NCBI GenBank assembly: GCA_017306245.1
Contig: JAFKIY010000006.1
Coordinates: 62,001 to 126,000 of the forward strand
DNA length: 64,000 bases
Source: Micrococcales bacterium
Lineage (GTDB): Bacteria; Actinomycetota; Actinomycetes; Actinomycetales; Microbacteriaceae
Direction of reading: 5' to 3'
The position numbers and the translations under genes were made by a program. The notes beneath the pieces were generated by a model. That model searched no databases and was not told the DNA's origin. It saw only the letters and a program-made list of their open reading frames with translations. Numbering within the stretch: the stretch's first letter is position 1; each line of letters opens with the position of its first letter. Of the stretch, positions 45,613-54,730 are shown one piece after another.

Positions 45613-46662
45613 ATGTTCGAATGGACGAACTGGTGGGGCACGATCGCCGCTGTCGCCCTCGCCCTCATCGCCAACGTCGTTCTCGCCCTCATCACCTGGA
45701 TCGTGAACGCGTCAGCAGGGAAGCGCACGCCGTGGCTGAGGGACATCATCGTGAGCGTGAGCCCGCGGGCGCATCTGCTCATTCTCGTGATCGGAATCTG
45801 GACCGCGGCCGGTTTCACCGCGCCGGCCGAATACAGCTGGTGGCCGGCCCTCTCGCGAGTGTTCCTGATCGTGGCGGTGCTCGTCGGCGCCTGGTTCGTG
45901 TCCGGTCTCGCTTCGTTCGGGTTCGGCCGGATGATAGCCCGCTACTCGGTGGAGCAGGACAGCGTGCCGGAGATCCGGCGCATGCGCACCCAGTTGAAAC
46001 TGGTTCGCAGGCTCGTGAACGCCCTCATCGCGGTCATCGCGCTCGGCATAGTGTTGTTCTCGTTCCCCGAAGTGCGCGCAGTGGGCACGAGCGTGCTCGC
46101 GTCCGCCGGCATCCTGAGCCTCGTCGCGGGTCTGGCGGCGCAATCGACGCTCGGGAACCTCGTCGCGGGAATCCAGCTCGTGTTCAGCGATGCCATCCGC
46201 GTGGATGACGTCGTGGTCGTGGAGGGCGAGTTCGGCACGATCGGGGAAATCACCCTGTCGTACGTGGTCGTGTACATCTGGGATGAGCGGCGGCTCATCC
46301 TGCCGTGCACCTACTTCACGTCTCAGCCGTTCGAGAGCTGGACCAGGAAGAGCGCGGAAATCCTGGGGACCGTATACCTCGACGTGGACTGGCGGGTGCC
46401 GATGACGGAACTGCGGTCGAAGTTCCTGGAGTTCGTCGCGGCATCCGAACTGTGGGACCAGCGGAAGGCCGGAATGATCGTGACGGATGCCACGGGCGGC
46501 TATGTCACGGTTCGCTGCACCGTGTCCGCGAAGGACTCGGACGACGTGTGGACGCTGCGCTGCCAGGTGCGCGAGGAACTCGTCGCCTGGATTCAGAAAA
46601 ACCACCCGGAAGCGCTTCCCGTCACCCGGGTTCAGGTGCCTGCCGCAATCACATCGACGTGA
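45613..46662 (+). CDS. MscS-family mechanosensitive channel
   Basis: 349 residues. Several N-terminal helices, then the MscS core: ASAGILSLVAGLAAQSTLGNLVAGIQLVFSDAIRVDDVVVVEGEFGTIGEITLSYVVV, with TM3 glycine/alanine packing and the beta domain; YTxP-like RRLILPCTYFTSQPFESWTR. Releases osmolytes on hypo-osmotic shock. AGGAGGAG site upstream and a TAGGCT -10 at about 45577. Confidence 0.92.
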   Translation: MFEWTNWWGTIAAVALALIANVVLALITWIVNASAGKRTPWLRDIIVSVSPRAHLLILVIGIWTAAGFTAPAEYSWWPALSRVFLIVAVLVGAWFVSGLASFGFGRMIARYSVEQDSVPEIRRMRTQLKLVRRLVNALIAVIALGIVLFSFPEVRAVGTSVLASAGILSLVAGLAAQSTLGNLVAGIQLVFSDAIRVDDVVVVEGEFGTIGEITLSYVVVYIWDERRLILPCTYFTSQPFESWTRKSAEILGTVYLDVDWRVPMTELRSKFLEFVAASELWDQRKAGMIVTDATGGYVTVRCTVSAKDSDDVWTLRCQVREELVAWIQKNHPEALPVTRVQVPAAITST

Positions 46663-46674
46663 CGCAACGCCGGC

Positions 46675-47373
46675 TCAGGCCACGGACAGTGCGTTGAGTG
46701 CGCTCGTGAAGAACGTGAGCCCGTCCGTGCCGTTGCGCATGGCGGCGGGAGTGTCCGGCCCGAAACCTTCCTCCGTCGCGTGCTCCGGATGCGGCATGAG
46801 CCCGACGACGTTGCCGCGCTCGTTCGCGATCCCCGCGATGTCGTTCAGGGAGCCGTTCGGGTTCACCTCGAGGTAGCGGAACACGACGCGGCCTTCGCCT
46901 TCGAGCCGCGCGATCGTGTCGGTATCCGCGATGTACCCGCCCTCGCCGTTCTTCAAGGGGATCGTGATTTCAGCTCCGGCCTCGAAACCGTTCGTCCAGG
47001 CGGTCGAGTTGTTCTCGACGCGCAGGCGCTGGTCGCGGCAGATGAACGAACCGTGGTCGTTGCGCACGAGCCCGCCGGGAAGGAGATGGGCCTCGACGAG
47101 CATCTGGAAGCCGTTGCAGATGCCCAGGATCGGCATGCCGTCATTCGCGGCGTCGATGACCTCGCTCATGATCGGCGAGAGGCTCGCGATCGCCCCGCAC
47201 CGCAGGTAGTCGCCGTAGCTGAACCCTCCGGGGAGCACGAGGGCGTCGACGCCCCCAAGGTCGTGGTTGCCGTGCCACAGCGCAACCGGTTCGGCACCGG
47301 CGAGGCGGATGGCGCGCTGCGCATCGCGATCATCCAGCGAACCGGGAAACGTGATGACGCCGATGCGGGTCAT
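46675..47373 (-). CDS. purQ: Phosphoribosylformylglycinamidine synthase glutaminase subunit PurQ
   Basis: 232 residues, class I glutamine amidotransferase. Supplies ammonia to PurL. Nucleophile Cys in [10 protein letters not shown] and His/Glu in [10 protein letters not shown] complete the triad. [19 protein letters not shown] is the typical PurQ N-terminus. ATG overlaps the purS stop by four bases. Convergent with mscS. Confidence 0.97.
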   Translation of the reverse strand: MTRIGVITFPGSLDDRDAQRAIRLAGAEPVALWHGNHDLGGVDALVLPGGFSYGDYLRCGAIASLSPIMSEVIDAANDGMPILGICNGFQMLVEAHLLPGGLVRNDHGSFICRDQRLRVENNSTAWTNGFEAGAEITIPLKNGEGGYIADTDTIARLEGEGRVVFRYLEVNPNGSLNDIAGIANERGNVVGLMPHPEHATEEGFGPDTPAAMRNGTDGLTFFTSALNALSVA

Positions 47374-47621
47374 TCGTCGGCAACCTTCACGCTCACCACG
47401 TCCTCGATGACCGAGTTGGAGAACAGCGTGTCCGCGAGTTCTCGTGCCGCGCTCAAGGCTTTGTCATCCGCGGGGCCATCCACCGTGAGCTCGAATCGTT
47501 TGCCGATCCGAACGTCCGAAAACGGCGTTGATCCGAGGCGGGCGAGAGCGCCGGCGACGGCTTTGCCCGCAGGGTCGAGAAGCTCGGCTTTGGGCATGAC
47601 CTCAACAACAATGACCGGCAC
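47370..47621 (-). CDS. purS: Phosphoribosylformylglycinamidine synthase subunit PurS
   Basis: 83 residues, the usual size. PurS bridges PurQ and PurL. Recognised by [35 protein letters not shown] and the C-terminal [16 protein letters not shown] start with AGGAG. Forms a purSQ operon separated from purL by about 5 kb. Confidence 0.96.
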   Translation of the reverse strand: MPVIVVEVMPKAELLDPAGKAVAGALARLGSTPFSDVRIGKRFELTVDGPADDKALSAARELADTLFSNSVIEDVVSVKVADE

Positions 47622-47700
47622 GGGAAACTCCTGCGAAAGCGGCGGGGTGAATACGTCGAGTCTACCGGTCGGGCGTTTTGGTGAAGTCGCACGCTGGGCG

Positions 47701-47706
47701 TAGATT
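47701..47706 (+). promoter_or_regulatory. -10 of the DHA2 transporter gene
   Basis: TAGATT, nine bases before ATG 47716 and three before GTG 47710; a transcript from here could not include GTG 47710 with a leader, which favours the ATG. Confidence 0.4.
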
Positions 47707-47715
47707 CACGTGACG

Positions 47716-49221
47716 ATGACCAAAACCTACCGTCCGTGGCCGGCCCTGTGGGCTCTCGTCATCGGCTTCTTCATGATCCTGATCGACACCACGATCGTGT
47801 CGGTGGCGAACCCGCGCATCATGGAGGGCCTGCACACCGACATCAATTCGGTGATCTGGGTGACGAGCGCCTACCTTCTCGCGTACGCCGTGCCGTTGCT
47901 CATCACGGGGCGGCTCGGCGACCGGTTCGGGCCGAAGAAGCTGTACCTGAGCGGCCTCGTCGTCTTCACGGTCGCCTCCGCGTGGTGCGGATTCGCCGGC
48001 GATATCAATATGCTCATCGCCGCGCGCGTGTTGCAGGGTTTTGGCGCGGCGATGATGACCCCGCAGACGATGGCCGTCATCACGCGGATCTTCCCGCCCG
48101 ACCGGCGCGGCATCGCGATGGGCATCTGGGGTTCCGTCGCCGGTGTTGCGACGTTCGTCGGCCCGATCCTCGGCGGGATTCTCGTCGACTCCCTCGGCTG
48201 GGAGTGGATCTTCTTCATCAACCTGCCGATCGGCGTCGTGGCGTTCGTGCTCGGCTGGCGCCTCGTGCCCGTGCTGCCCATCCACTCGCACCACTTCGAC
48301 ATTCCGGGCGTCGTCCTGAGCGCGATCGGCATGTTCCTGCTCGTGTTCGGCCTGCAGGAGGGCCAGAGCTACCACTGGGGCACGATCGCAGGGCCGATCT
48401 CGGTGTGGTCGCTCATCATCGCCGGCGTCGTGATTCTCGGGATCTTCGTCGCGTGGCAGGCGGCAGGCAGGAACCGTGAACCGCTTCTGCCGCTTGCGCT
48501 GTTCCGAGACCGGAACTTCTCCCTCGCGAACGCCGCGATCTCCACGGTCGGGTTCACCGTCACGAGCCTGTCCGTCCCGCTCGTGTTCTACTTCCAGCTC
48601 GTGCTCGGGCTCACCCCCACCGAATCGGCGCTCATGCTCGTGCCGATGGCCCTCATCAACGCGGCTCTGGCGCAACCCGTCGGCAGGCTCGTCGACCGGG
48701 TGAATCCGCGCTACATCGCCTTCACCGGGGCGATCCTCTTAGCCGTGGCCCTCGTCTGGTACTCGTCGATCATGTCGCCGGATATCTGGATCGGCTGGCT
48801 TCTGCTGCCGAGCGCCGTCCTGGGACTTGCGAACGCGTGCGTGTGGTCGCCGATCTCCACGACGGTGACCAGGAACCTCCCGCAGCGTCAGGCGGGAGCG
48901 GGATCCGGCGTGTACAACACGACCCGCCAGGTCGGCACCGTTCTGGGGAGCGCTGCGATCGCCGCGCTCATGCAGATTCGCCTCGCCGCCGAGCTGCCGG
49001 GCAGTTCCCCGAGCGGCGCGGAGGCCGGCGGAGTGCTGCCGGAGGCCCTGCGCGAGGGCTTCAGCTCCGCTATGGCCCAGTCGCTCCTGCTGCCCGCCGC
49101 GGTCGCGTTTCTCGGCGCGATCATCGTGCTGTTCTTTGCGAAACCGAACCAAACGGTCGCGTGGTCGGCTCAAGGCGGCGACTCACCGGGCCGGGAGCCG
49201 GCCGAGATTCCGCTCAGCTGA
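47716..49221 (+). CDS. DHA2-family MFS drug/proton antiporter (EmrB/QacA type)
   Basis: 501 residues, 14 predicted helices. Family marks: FFMILIDTTIVSVANPRIM in helix 1, GRLGDRFGPKKLY motif A, and GIWGSVAGVATFVGPILGG motif C, which defines antiporters. Expected to export hydrophobic compounds. ATG 47716 chosen from the promoter position; GTG 47710 is in frame. The end overlaps the convergent SGNH hydrolase by eight bases. Confidence 0.92.
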   Translation: MTKTYRPWPALWALVIGFFMILIDTTIVSVANPRIMEGLHTDINSVIWVTSAYLLAYAVPLLITGRLGDRFGPKKLYLSGLVVFTVASAWCGFAGDINMLIAARVLQGFGAAMMTPQTMAVITRIFPPDRRGIAMGIWGSVAGVATFVGPILGGILVDSLGWEWIFFINLPIGVVAFVLGWRLVPVLPIHSHHFDIPGVVLSAIGMFLLVFGLQEGQSYHWGTIAGPISVWSLIIAGVVILGIFVAWQAAGRNREPLLPLALFRDRNFSLANAAISTVGFTVTSLSVPLVFYFQLVLGLTPTESALMLVPMALINAALAQPVGRLVDRVNPRYIAFTGAILLAVALVWYSSIMSPDIWIGWLLLPSAVLGLANACVWSPISTTVTRNLPQRQAGAGSGVYNTTRQVGTVLGSAAIAALMQIRLAAELPGSSPSGAEAGGVLPEALREGFSSAMAQSLLLPAAVAFLGAIIVLFFAKPNQTVAWSAQGGDSPGREPAEIPLS

Positions 49222-49978
49222 GGAATTCGTCGAGCAACGCGTCCGGGGCCGCATCCAGCGCGAAGTCGACCCACTCCCGGTACCCCTGCTCGCTCGGGTG
49301 GAAACCATCCGTTGCCCAGAACTCCGGGGTGTACGGCGCCGGCTTCGGAATCGCGAACACCCCCGGCATGCCGGCTACTCCCCTTCTGGCGGCAGCATCG
49401 AGGCTTGAGGCGTGGAGAGCGAGGTTCCACTTCACCGGATTCACGAGGCTCGCGAACCGGTCGAACCGCGGCATGAGCGAGACGAGGATGAGCGCTCGCG
49501 GGCTCGCCTCCCGCAACCGGTCGACAATGGCGCGGACATCGCGGCGGAACGCGGCGCGGGAGCGCAGCCCGAGCGCATCGTTCGCGCCGATCGTCAGAAA
49601 CACGAGGTCGTACTGGTCCGCGGTTGCGTCGCCAAGGTAATCGGTGATGATGTCGCGCGCGGTGGCGCCGTTGCGGCCGATCGCGTTCCATGAGGTACCG
49701 CGCCCGAACCGTTCTCGGAGCGCGCGGGCGAGATTGCCGGGCAGGGCATCCGCCTGGGTTCGAGCGCCGACGCCGGATGCCGTCGAATCCCCGAGCACGA
49801 GGATGCGCACCGGCCTCGGGCCGGTGAGCGTGCCCGTCCACGGAAGTGCGGCATCCGGGAGGCGGGGGATGATGCGGCGCAGCCTGCGCGACTGGACGAT
49901 CAGAATGGGCGCCAGCGGAATCGCGACGATGCGGCTGAGCTTGTTCACGTTGAGTCGACTAGCGCCGGACTCCGTCAC
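49214..49978 (-). CDS. SGNH/GDSL hydrolase
   Basis: 254 residues. Block I VLGDSTASGVGA (catalytic Ser), block III GANDALGL, block V DGFHPSEQGY (catalytic Asp and His). A hydrophobic segment near residues 18-30 may be a weak N-terminal anchor. Lipase, esterase or deacetylase; substrate unknown. Its ATG overlaps the ctlX stop by four bases, so it is co-transcribed with ocd and ctlX, which is unexpected for an esterase. Confidence 0.9.
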   Translation of the reverse strand: MTESGASRLNVNKLSRIVAIPLAPILIVQSRRLRRIIPRLPDAALPWTGTLTGPRPVRILVLGDSTASGVGARTQADALPGNLARALRERFGRGTSWNAIGRNGATARDIITDYLGDATADQYDLVFLTIGANDALGLRSRAAFRRDVRAIVDRLREASPRALILVSLMPRFDRFASLVNPVKWNLALHASSLDAAARRGVAGMPGVFAIPKPAPYTPEFWATDGFHPSEQGYREWVDFALDAAPDALLDEFLS

Positions 49979-50982
49979 GCGGAGGCGTTCATCACGCCGT
50001 GTTCGAAAGGTTCGGCGCTCGCCGTCGCTCCCGGTGCCGCGGACGACGGAAACGGCGCCGCAGCGCTACGCCGAGGCGTGAGGTGCACCCCGGCGAGCAT
50101 GCAGCGCACCGACCCGCCGGAAAGTTCAATCGTCGGCACATCGACGGCGACGATCCGGCAACTGCGTTCGATGATCGCCCGCTGTGCGGCGGTGAGGGTT
50201 CTCTCCGCCCGCCCCGACATCGCGAGGATGCGCCCGTAGGTGCCGGTCAGTTCGATCGCATTTCCGGCGAAGTCGCAGATCTGCTCGAAGCTCAGGTCGA
50301 TGATCTCCCGGCCTCTGGCGCTCAGGCGCTCCAGGATCTCGTCGCGGCGCTCATCCGGCCCGATCATCGCGGCGCCGACCAGCACGAAGTCGGTGGCGAT
50401 GCACATGAGCACGTTCGTGTGGTAGATCTGCGTTCCGCTCGGATCCACCGCGTCGAACACCATCGGCTCGTATCCGAAATGCGTGCAGAACCGCTCCAGC
50501 GCGATCGGATCCGCGCGGTTCGAGCGGGCGACGTAGGCGACGCGCTCGTCATTGTCGAGCACCATCGCCCCCGTGCCTTCGAGGTAGAGGCCATCCACCT
50601 CGAGTCCCGAATAGTCGATGATGTCCTGCACGCGGTAGGCGGACTTCAGCAGGTCGAGGATGTCCTGGCGGCGCTCCAGGCGGCGGTTCGGCGCGAACAT
50701 GGGATACACGGCGACGTGGCCGCCGATGTGCGTCGACAGCCAGTTGTTCGGAAACGCGCTGTCCGGTCGGTCGGTGCGTTCGTCCTCGAACAGGTGCACG
50801 CGCACTCCGGCAGCCTCGAGCGCTTCGGCGAGCGCCGTGGTCTCCTGGTAGGCGGCGGCGGCACGCTGCGGCGACTGGTTCGGCTCGGCGGACTGGAACA
50901 CGTTGTCCGCCGCCGTCACCGGGTTCACGTCGAAATGGTGCGGCCGGACCATGACGACCGCTTCAGGAGCCTGCGCGCTCAT
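49975..50982 (-). CDS. ctlX: CtlX-type citrulline/arginine guanidine-modifying hydrolase
   Basis: 335 residues of the amidinotransferase fold. FPNNWLSTH near residue 80, LYLEGTGAMVLDNDERVAYVARSNRAD, His in TQIYHTNVLMC, and nucleophile Cys294 in GGSVRCMLAGVH. CtlX proteins are linked to citrulline or arginine use beside ornithine cyclodeaminase and Lrp genes, as here. The last 30 residues are an Ala/Pro/Ser-rich tail absent from most relatives. Starts two bases after the ocd stop. Confidence 0.85.
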   Translation of the reverse strand: MSAQAPEAVVMVRPHHFDVNPVTAADNVFQSAEPNQSPQRAAAAYQETTALAEALEAAGVRVHLFEDERTDRPDSAFPNNWLSTHIGGHVAVYPMFAPNRRLERRQDILDLLKSAYRVQDIIDYSGLEVDGLYLEGTGAMVLDNDERVAYVARSNRADPIALERFCTHFGYEPMVFDAVDPSGTQIYHTNVLMCIATDFVLVGAAMIGPDERRDEILERLSARGREIIDLSFEQICDFAGNAIELTGTYGRILAMSGRAERTLTAAQRAIIERSCRIVAVDVPTIELSGGSVRCMLAGVHLTPRRSAAAPFPSSAAPGATASAEPFEHGVMNASA

Positions 50983-50984
50983 GA

Positions 50985-52016
50985 CTAACCTCCTACCGGC
51001 GAGAAAGCGCCGACGAAACCGAACAGATCTTTCGGGTCGTCCGGGTTGGCGACCAGATCGATGTCTTCGTAGAAGTCAGTGGCATCCACCGAATCCCGAA
51101 CGTAGCGGAGCGCCGTGAAGTCCTCGATCGCGAACCCGACGGAGTCGAACAGGGTCACCTGCTCGGCGGACTTGCGCCCCGGCGCCTCGCCGGTGAGAAC
51201 CTGCCAGAACTCGGTGACCGGGAAATCGTCAGCGCGGTTCTGGATCTCTCCCTCGATGCGCGTCTGCGGCGGGAACTCGACGAACACCGTGGAGTCGTCG
51301 AGGATGGCCGGGTCGAGTTCCGTTTTGCCGGGGCAGTCGCCGCCGATCGCATTCAGGTGCATTCCCGGCGCAATCATGTCGCGGGTCAGCACCGTGGCGT
51401 TCGTCTTGTCCGCCGTGCACGTCGTGACCACGTCGGCGCCGGCGACGGCATCCGTCGCCGAGCTCGCCACCGTGATGTCGAAACCGAGCGGGGTGAGGTT
51501 GCGGACGAACTTCGCCATCGCATCCGGGTCGGTGTCCCAAATGCGCAGGGTGTTGATTCCGACTTCGGAGCGGATGGCGCAGGACTGGAACTCGGCCTGG
51601 CTGCCCGTGCCGATGAGCGCCATCGTGTGGCTGTCGGGTCGGGCGAGGGCCTTCGCGACCATCGCGGAGGTTGCGGCGGTGCGCAGCGCGGTGAGCACGG
51701 TCATTTCGGACAGGAACGTGGGGTAACCGTTCTGAACGTCGGCGAGAACTCCGAACGCGGTCACGGTCTGGAATCCGCGCGCCGGATTCGAGGGGTGGCC
51801 GTTCACGTATTTGAACCCGTAGGTTTCCATGTCGCTCGTCGGCATGAGTTCGATGACGCCGAACGGCGTGTGGCTCGCGACCCTCGGCGATTTGTCGAAC
51901 TTCGGCCACCGGCGGAAGTCGTCCTCCAGGTAGCCGACCAGACCGGACATGATGGCGGTCGGCCCATGGTGGCCGATCCAGCGCACCATGTTGTGAACGT
52001 CGACAAATCGGGTCAT
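50985..52016 (-). CDS. ocd: Ornithine cyclodeaminase
   Basis: 343 residues of the OCD/mu-crystallin family. Converts ornithine to proline and ammonia with bound NAD. MALIGTGSQAEFQSCAI is the NAD site, LTALRTAATSAMVAKAL precedes it, and AIGGDCPGKTELDP contains the catalytic Asp region. ATG 52016 has AAGGAG upstream; the open frame to 52097 lacks family similarity. First gene of ocd-ctlX-SGNH, divergent from lrp. Confidence 0.93.
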   Translation of the reverse strand: MTRFVDVHNMVRWIGHHGPTAIMSGLVGYLEDDFRRWPKFDKSPRVASHTPFGVIELMPTSDMETYGFKYVNGHPSNPARGFQTVTAFGVLADVQNGYPTFLSEMTVLTALRTAATSAMVAKALARPDSHTMALIGTGSQAEFQSCAIRSEVGINTLRIWDTDPDAMAKFVRNLTPLGFDITVASSATDAVAGADVVTTCTADKTNATVLTRDMIAPGMHLNAIGGDCPGKTELDPAILDDSTVFVEFPPQTRIEGEIQNRADDFPVTEFWQVLTGEAPGRKSAEQVTLFDSVGFAIEDFTALRYVRDSVDATDFYEDIDLVANPDDPKDLFGFVGAFSPVGG

Positions 52017-52056
52017 TGCGTGCTCCTTGCTTCTGATCTCACGGTAAGACCGGACG

Positions 52057-52130
52057 ATATGCAACGACAAGGGCGAGAATGCACACAATCTGACCATTCA
52101 ATATGCAGACTGGTCACTACAATTATGCAG
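52057..52130. promoter_or_regulatory. Four phased ATGCA sites and lrp promoter (Lrp/AsnC operator array)
   Basis: ATGCA occurs in the same orientation at 52059-52063, 52079-52083, 52103-52107 and 52125-52129, spaced 20, 24 and 22 bases, about two helical turns each. The last two share the wider form A-T-T/A-ATGCAG. TACAAT at 52118-52123 is a near-perfect -10 eight bases before the lrp ATG, between the third and fourth sites, so transcription would start at the start codon and be blocked by bound protein. Spacing fits a wrapped Lrp/AsnC octamer controlling both directions. Confidence 0.6.
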
Positions 52131-52131
52131 T

Positions 52132-52569
52132 ATGACCAAAACTGTTCTGGATGAGACTGACCGTCGGCTGCTTTCCGCGCTGCGCGAGGACGGACGGATC
52201 CCGGTCGCGGAGCTGGCGCGGATTCTGGGCGTGGCGCGGGCGACCGTCACGGCCAGGATCGAGCGGCTCGTGGCATCCGGGACGATCGTCGGATTCACGG
52301 TGCGCGTGCGCGACGAACTGGACCCGCTCGCGGTGCGCGCGATCTCGCTCATCGAAGTGGAGGGGCGCACGACCGACAACGTCATTCGACGGTTGCGCGG
52401 CCTGCCCGAGATCCGATCCCTGCACACGACGAACGGCGGATGGGATCTCGTCGCCGAGCTGGGCGCGGAGACGCTCGCGCACTTCGACAGCGTGCTCGGG
52501 CGCATCCGCTCGATCGAGGGCGTCGTGAACACGGAGACGAGCCTGCTGCTGAGCTCCGTCCTCCGCTAG
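52132..52569 (+). CDS. Lrp/AsnC family transcriptional regulator
   Basis: 145 residues, standard length. N-terminal winged HTH (LDETDRRLLSALREDGRIPVAELARILGVARATVTARI), then the RAM ligand-binding domain at about 70-140 (IRSLHTTNGGWDLVAELGAETLAHF). Likely senses an amino acid, by context ornithine, arginine, citrulline or proline, and controls ocd-ctlX and itself. The mRNA appears leaderless. Ends three bases from the convergent purC. Confidence 0.93.
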   Translation: MTKTVLDETDRRLLSALREDGRIPVAELARILGVARATVTARIERLVASGTIVGFTVRVRDELDPLAVRAISLIEVEGRTTDNVIRRLRGLPEIRSLHTTNGGWDLVAELGAETLAHFDSVLGRIRSIEGVVNTETSLLLSSVLR

Positions 52570-52572
52570 CCT

Positions 52573-53430
52573 TCAGGCGGTGAGGCGCTCGATCAGTTCG
52601 TGGTAGCGGGCAGCCGTCAGGGCGACAATGTCGTCCGGCAGTCTCGGCGGCGTTCCGGCGCCGTCCCAGTTCGCGGAAAGCCAGTTGCGCACCACTTGCT
52701 TGTCGAAGCTGTCCTTGCGCTCGCCGGCCGCCCAGGCTGCAGCATCCCAATAGCGGCTGCTGTCGCTCGTGAGCACCTCGTCCGCGAGCGTGATCGTGCC
52801 GTCGGGGTCGGCCCCGAACTCGAACTTCGTGTCGGCGAGGATGAGGCCACGCGCTTCGGCGATCGCGGCGGCGCGGACGTAAATGTCGAGGCTCAGGGTT
52901 CGGAGCGACTCGGCGGCATCCGGTCCGACGATTTCGGCGGCCCGCTCGAACGTGATGTTCTCGTCGTGTTCACCCAGCGGCGCCTTGAACGCCGGCGTGA
53001 AAATCGGATGCGGCAGCCGGTCGCCGAACGTGAGTCCGGCCGGGAGTTCGATGCCGCAGACGTGCGCCGTCGCCTGGTACTCCGCCCACGCGCTCCCCGC
53101 GAGGTAGCCGCGCACGACGCACTCGATCGGGAACATGTCGAGCGTGCGCACGAGCATGGCGCGGCCCGCGAACTCCGGCGGGATGAGGCTCGCAGCGCCG
53201 CCCGGAATCGTGTGATCGCTCACGAGGTGGTTGGGCACGCTCGCCAGTCGGTCGAACCACCACAGGCTGAGCTGCGTGAGCAGTTTCCCCTTGCCGGGGA
53301 TGCCGGGTTCGAGCACGTGGTCGAACGCGCTGACCCGGTCGCTCGCCACCATGAGGATCTCGCCCGGCCGATCCGCGCTCCGGTACAGGTCGCGCACCTT
53401 GCCGGAGTAGCTCAGCTCCCAGCCGTTCAT
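52573..53430 (-). CDS. purC: SAICAR synthetase PurC
   Basis: 285 residues. Joins aspartate to CAIR with ATP. SGKVRDLYR at the N-terminus, LVRTLDMFPIECVVRGYLAGSAWAEY, and DTKFEFGADPDGTITLADEVLTSDSSRYW are the family signatures. ATG overlaps the purD stop by four bases, forming a purDC operon. Confidence 0.97.
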   Translation of the reverse strand: MNGWELSYSGKVRDLYRSADRPGEILMVASDRVSAFDHVLEPGIPGKGKLLTQLSLWWFDRLASVPNHLVSDHTIPGGAASLIPPEFAGRAMLVRTLDMFPIECVVRGYLAGSAWAEYQATAHVCGIELPAGLTFGDRLPHPIFTPAFKAPLGEHDENITFERAAEIVGPDAAESLRTLSLDIYVRAAAIAEARGLILADTKFEFGADPDGTITLADEVLTSDSSRYWDAAAWAAGERKDSFDKQVVRNWLSANWDGAGTPPRLPDDIVALTAARYHELIERLTA

Positions 53431-54677
53431 TCGGCGGCCTGCGCGGCAATGTCGGTGCGGAAGTGCGACCCGTCCAGGCGGATCTCGGTCAGGGCACGGT
53501 ACGCGCGGGCGCGAGCTTCAGCGAAATCAGGGGCGCGCGCAACAACGCTGAGCACGCGGCCTCCCGTGGCGAGAAGCTGATTGTCTTTCCTGGCCGTCGC
53601 CGCGTGCAGGATCGTGACGCCCGGCACGGCCGCCGCGGCCTCGATTCCGGAGATCCGCCTGCCCGTCTTCGGGTCTGCCGGGTAGCCTTCGCTCGCGAGA
53701 ACCACGGTGACGCACACGTCGTCCGAGAACTCCAGCGGGGGTTGTTCGGCGAGCGAACCGGTCGCGGCTGCGAGCAGCAGTCCGCTCAACGGCGTGCGGA
53801 GCCGAGGCAGCACTACTTGCGTTTCCGGGTCGCCGAATCGCGCGTTGAACTCGATCACCCGCACGCCTTGTGCGGTGAGGATGAGGCCGCAGTAGAGCAG
53901 GCCGCCAAACGGCGTGCCCTCCTCGGCGAGCTGGCGGATCACCGGGAGCGCGACCGAACTCACGACCTCCTGCACGAAACCGTCCGGCAGCCACGGCAGG
54001 GGCGAGTACGCGCCCATCCCGCCCGTGTTCGGCCCGGTATCGCCGTCGCCGACGCGCTTGAAGTCCTGCGCGGGGGCCAGCGGAACGACGCTCGACCCGT
54101 CGGCGAGGAGGAACAGCGACACTTCGTGCCCGTCGAGGAACTCCTCCACGAGCACCGGCCCGACCTGCAGGTAGTGCTCGGCGTGAGCGAGAGCTGCGGC
54201 GCGGTCGGGGGTGACGAGAACGCCTTTCCCGGCGGCGAGGCCATCCGCTTTCACCACGTACGGCGCGCCGAACGCGTCGAGCGCGGCAACCACCTCGTCC
54301 ATGGTGGCCGCGTTGGCGGCGCGACCGGTCGGCACCCCGGCGGCATCCATCACCCGCTTCGCGAACGCCTTGCTGCTCTCCAGCTGCGCTGCCGCCTTGC
54401 TCGGCCCGAACACGGGAATACGCCGCTTGCGCACGGCGTCCGCGACGCCGGCGACGAGTGGCGCCTCCGGGCCGATGATGACCAGTTCGATCCCATTGTC
54501 GGCGGCGAAATCCGCGACGAGCTTTGGATTCTCCGGGTCGAGGGAGATGGTCTCCGCCTCCCCGGCGATGCCGGCGTTGCCGGGTGCGACCGTGACCTCA
54601 TGCCCGGCATTCTCGGCGAGCAGCGCGGAGAGGATGGCGTGCTCGCGCGCACCGGAGCCGAGAAGAAGAATTCGCAC
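53427..54677 (-). CDS. purD: Phosphoribosylamine-glycine ligase PurD
   Basis: 416 residues. Makes GAR from PRA, glycine and ATP. MRILLLGSGAREHAI is the canonical start, IGPEAPLVAGVADAVR follows, and the ATP-grasp core runs from about 105 to 300 (KADGLAAGKGVLV, GPVLVEEFLDGHEVSLF, EFNARFGDPETQ). Three GTG codons stand in a row (54683, 54680, 54677); the last fits the family and lies six bases after a TAACCT element. Confidence 0.97.
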   Translation of the reverse strand: MRILLLGSGAREHAILSALLAENAGHEVTVAPGNAGIAGEAETISLDPENPKLVADFAADNGIELVIIGPEAPLVAGVADAVRKRRIPVFGPSKAAAQLESSKAFAKRVMDAAGVPTGRAANAATMDEVVAALDAFGAPYVVKADGLAAGKGVLVTPDRAAALAHAEHYLQVGPVLVEEFLDGHEVSLFLLADGSSVVPLAPAQDFKRVGDGDTGPNTGGMGAYSPLPWLPDGFVQEVVSSVALPVIRQLAEEGTPFGGLLYCGLILTAQGVRVIEFNARFGDPETQVVLPRLRTPLSGLLLAAATGSLAEQPPLEFSDDVCVTVVLASEGYPADPKTGRRISGIEAAAAVPGVTILHAATARKDNQLLATGGRVLSVVARAPDFAEARARAYRALTEIRLDGSHFRTDIAAQAAE

Positions 54678-54683
54678 CACCAC

Positions 54684-54689
54684 AGGTTA
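54684..54689 (-). promoter_or_regulatory. -10 of purDC, leaderless
   Basis: TAACCT on the minus strand, six bases before GTG 54677; selects that start among three adjacent GTG codons. Confidence 0.5.
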
Positions 54690-54718
54690 CCCGGCCCGTC
54701 TTCGCCCACGAGTTCAGC

Positions 54719-54724
54719 TACCGT
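54719..54724 (+). promoter_or_regulatory. -10 of the sterol-carrier-like gene, leaderless
   Basis: TACCGT, six bases before ATG 54731; back to back with the purD promoter 30 bases away. Confidence 0.45.
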
Positions 54725-54730
54725 GGAGTG

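Noticed and set aside
42024..46208. 1394-codon plus-strand open frame
   Set aside because: It lies opposite DUF2254, DUF3817 and the acyl-CoA ligase and overlaps mscS in another frame. Its translation is Arg/His/Glu/Asp-rich with no domain. Antisense frames stay open easily in high-GC DNA.
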